Assembly: GCF_040689105.1 (NCBI RefSeq)
Contig: NZ_JBFBVU010000004.1
Coordinates: forward strand, 1-64,000
Direction: 5' to 3'
Length of the DNA: 64,000 nucleotides
Origin: Meridianimarinicoccus marinus
Lineage (GTDB): Bacteria > Pseudomonadota > Alphaproteobacteria > Rhodobacterales > Rhodobacteraceae
More model-generated notes on the stretch are below. The model was not told where the DNA came from. It saw only the letters and a program-made list of their open reading frames with translations, and did no database searches. Position 1 is the first letter of the stretch. The DNA itself is not shown here.

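Overview
The window looks like chromosomal DNA of a high-GC alphaproteobacterium of the Rhodobacteraceae/Roseobacter type. The evidence is the set of lineage-typical genes and arrangements: gcrA, DUF1467 next to methylmalonyl-CoA epimerase, a DUF2147 gene between hisH and hisA, a DUF6455-like gene, VPLPA-CTERM proteins, and a short AT-rich intergenic motif seen three times. No rRNA, tRNA, CRISPR array, IS element or phage gene was recognised.

Layout. 1-3.6 kb: histidine genes hisB, hisH and hisA, with a VPLPA-CTERM protein and a DUF2147 protein inserted between hisH and hisA; hisF and hisE do not follow. 3.6-8.1 kb: a membrane protein, ychF, trpA, an ABC-2 permease and the cell-cycle regulator gcrA. 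8.4-19.3 kb: ordinary small operons (rimO-cutA, a YigZ/IMPACT protein, a DUF6455-like gene with a strong FNR-type box, an M48 lipoprotein, DUF167, nitroreductase-EI24, a second VPLPA-CTERM protein, mce-DUF1467, a stand-alone receiver protein, rpe-redoxin-gph). 19.3-23.1 kb: a Tat-exported 2',3'-cyclic phosphodiesterase/3'-nucleotidase and a complete-looking flavin-dependent tryptophan halogenase.

23.1-64.0 kb, all on the minus strand, is the notable part. One uninterrupted reading frame fills 31,883 to the right edge: at least 10,705 residues with the N-terminus outside the window. From N to C it contains tandem units of about 400 residues, a higher-order repeat of about 270 residues built from four sub-repeat types, FHA-like and small beta-rich modules, Calx-beta-like domains, RTX-type calcium-binding repeats, two concanavalin-like domains and a terminal metzincin-type zinc protease motif. 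Immediately downstream, tightly packed or overlapping, are DUF3467, a GAF-TM-HlyD protein, a PqqD-like/M50 protease/HlyD fusion, a short SecA-like ATPase, a periplasmic HlyD-type adaptor and an unrecognised protein, followed by SapC.

My inference is that these genes form a dedicated export, processing and sensing system for the giant surface protein: a SecA paralog supplies ATP-driven movement, an intramembrane M50 protease fused to an adaptor acts at the membrane, and a GAF-gated adaptor may couple export to a signal. No outer-membrane channel, ABC ATPase or SecY paralog is visible here. The rest of the window is housekeeping.
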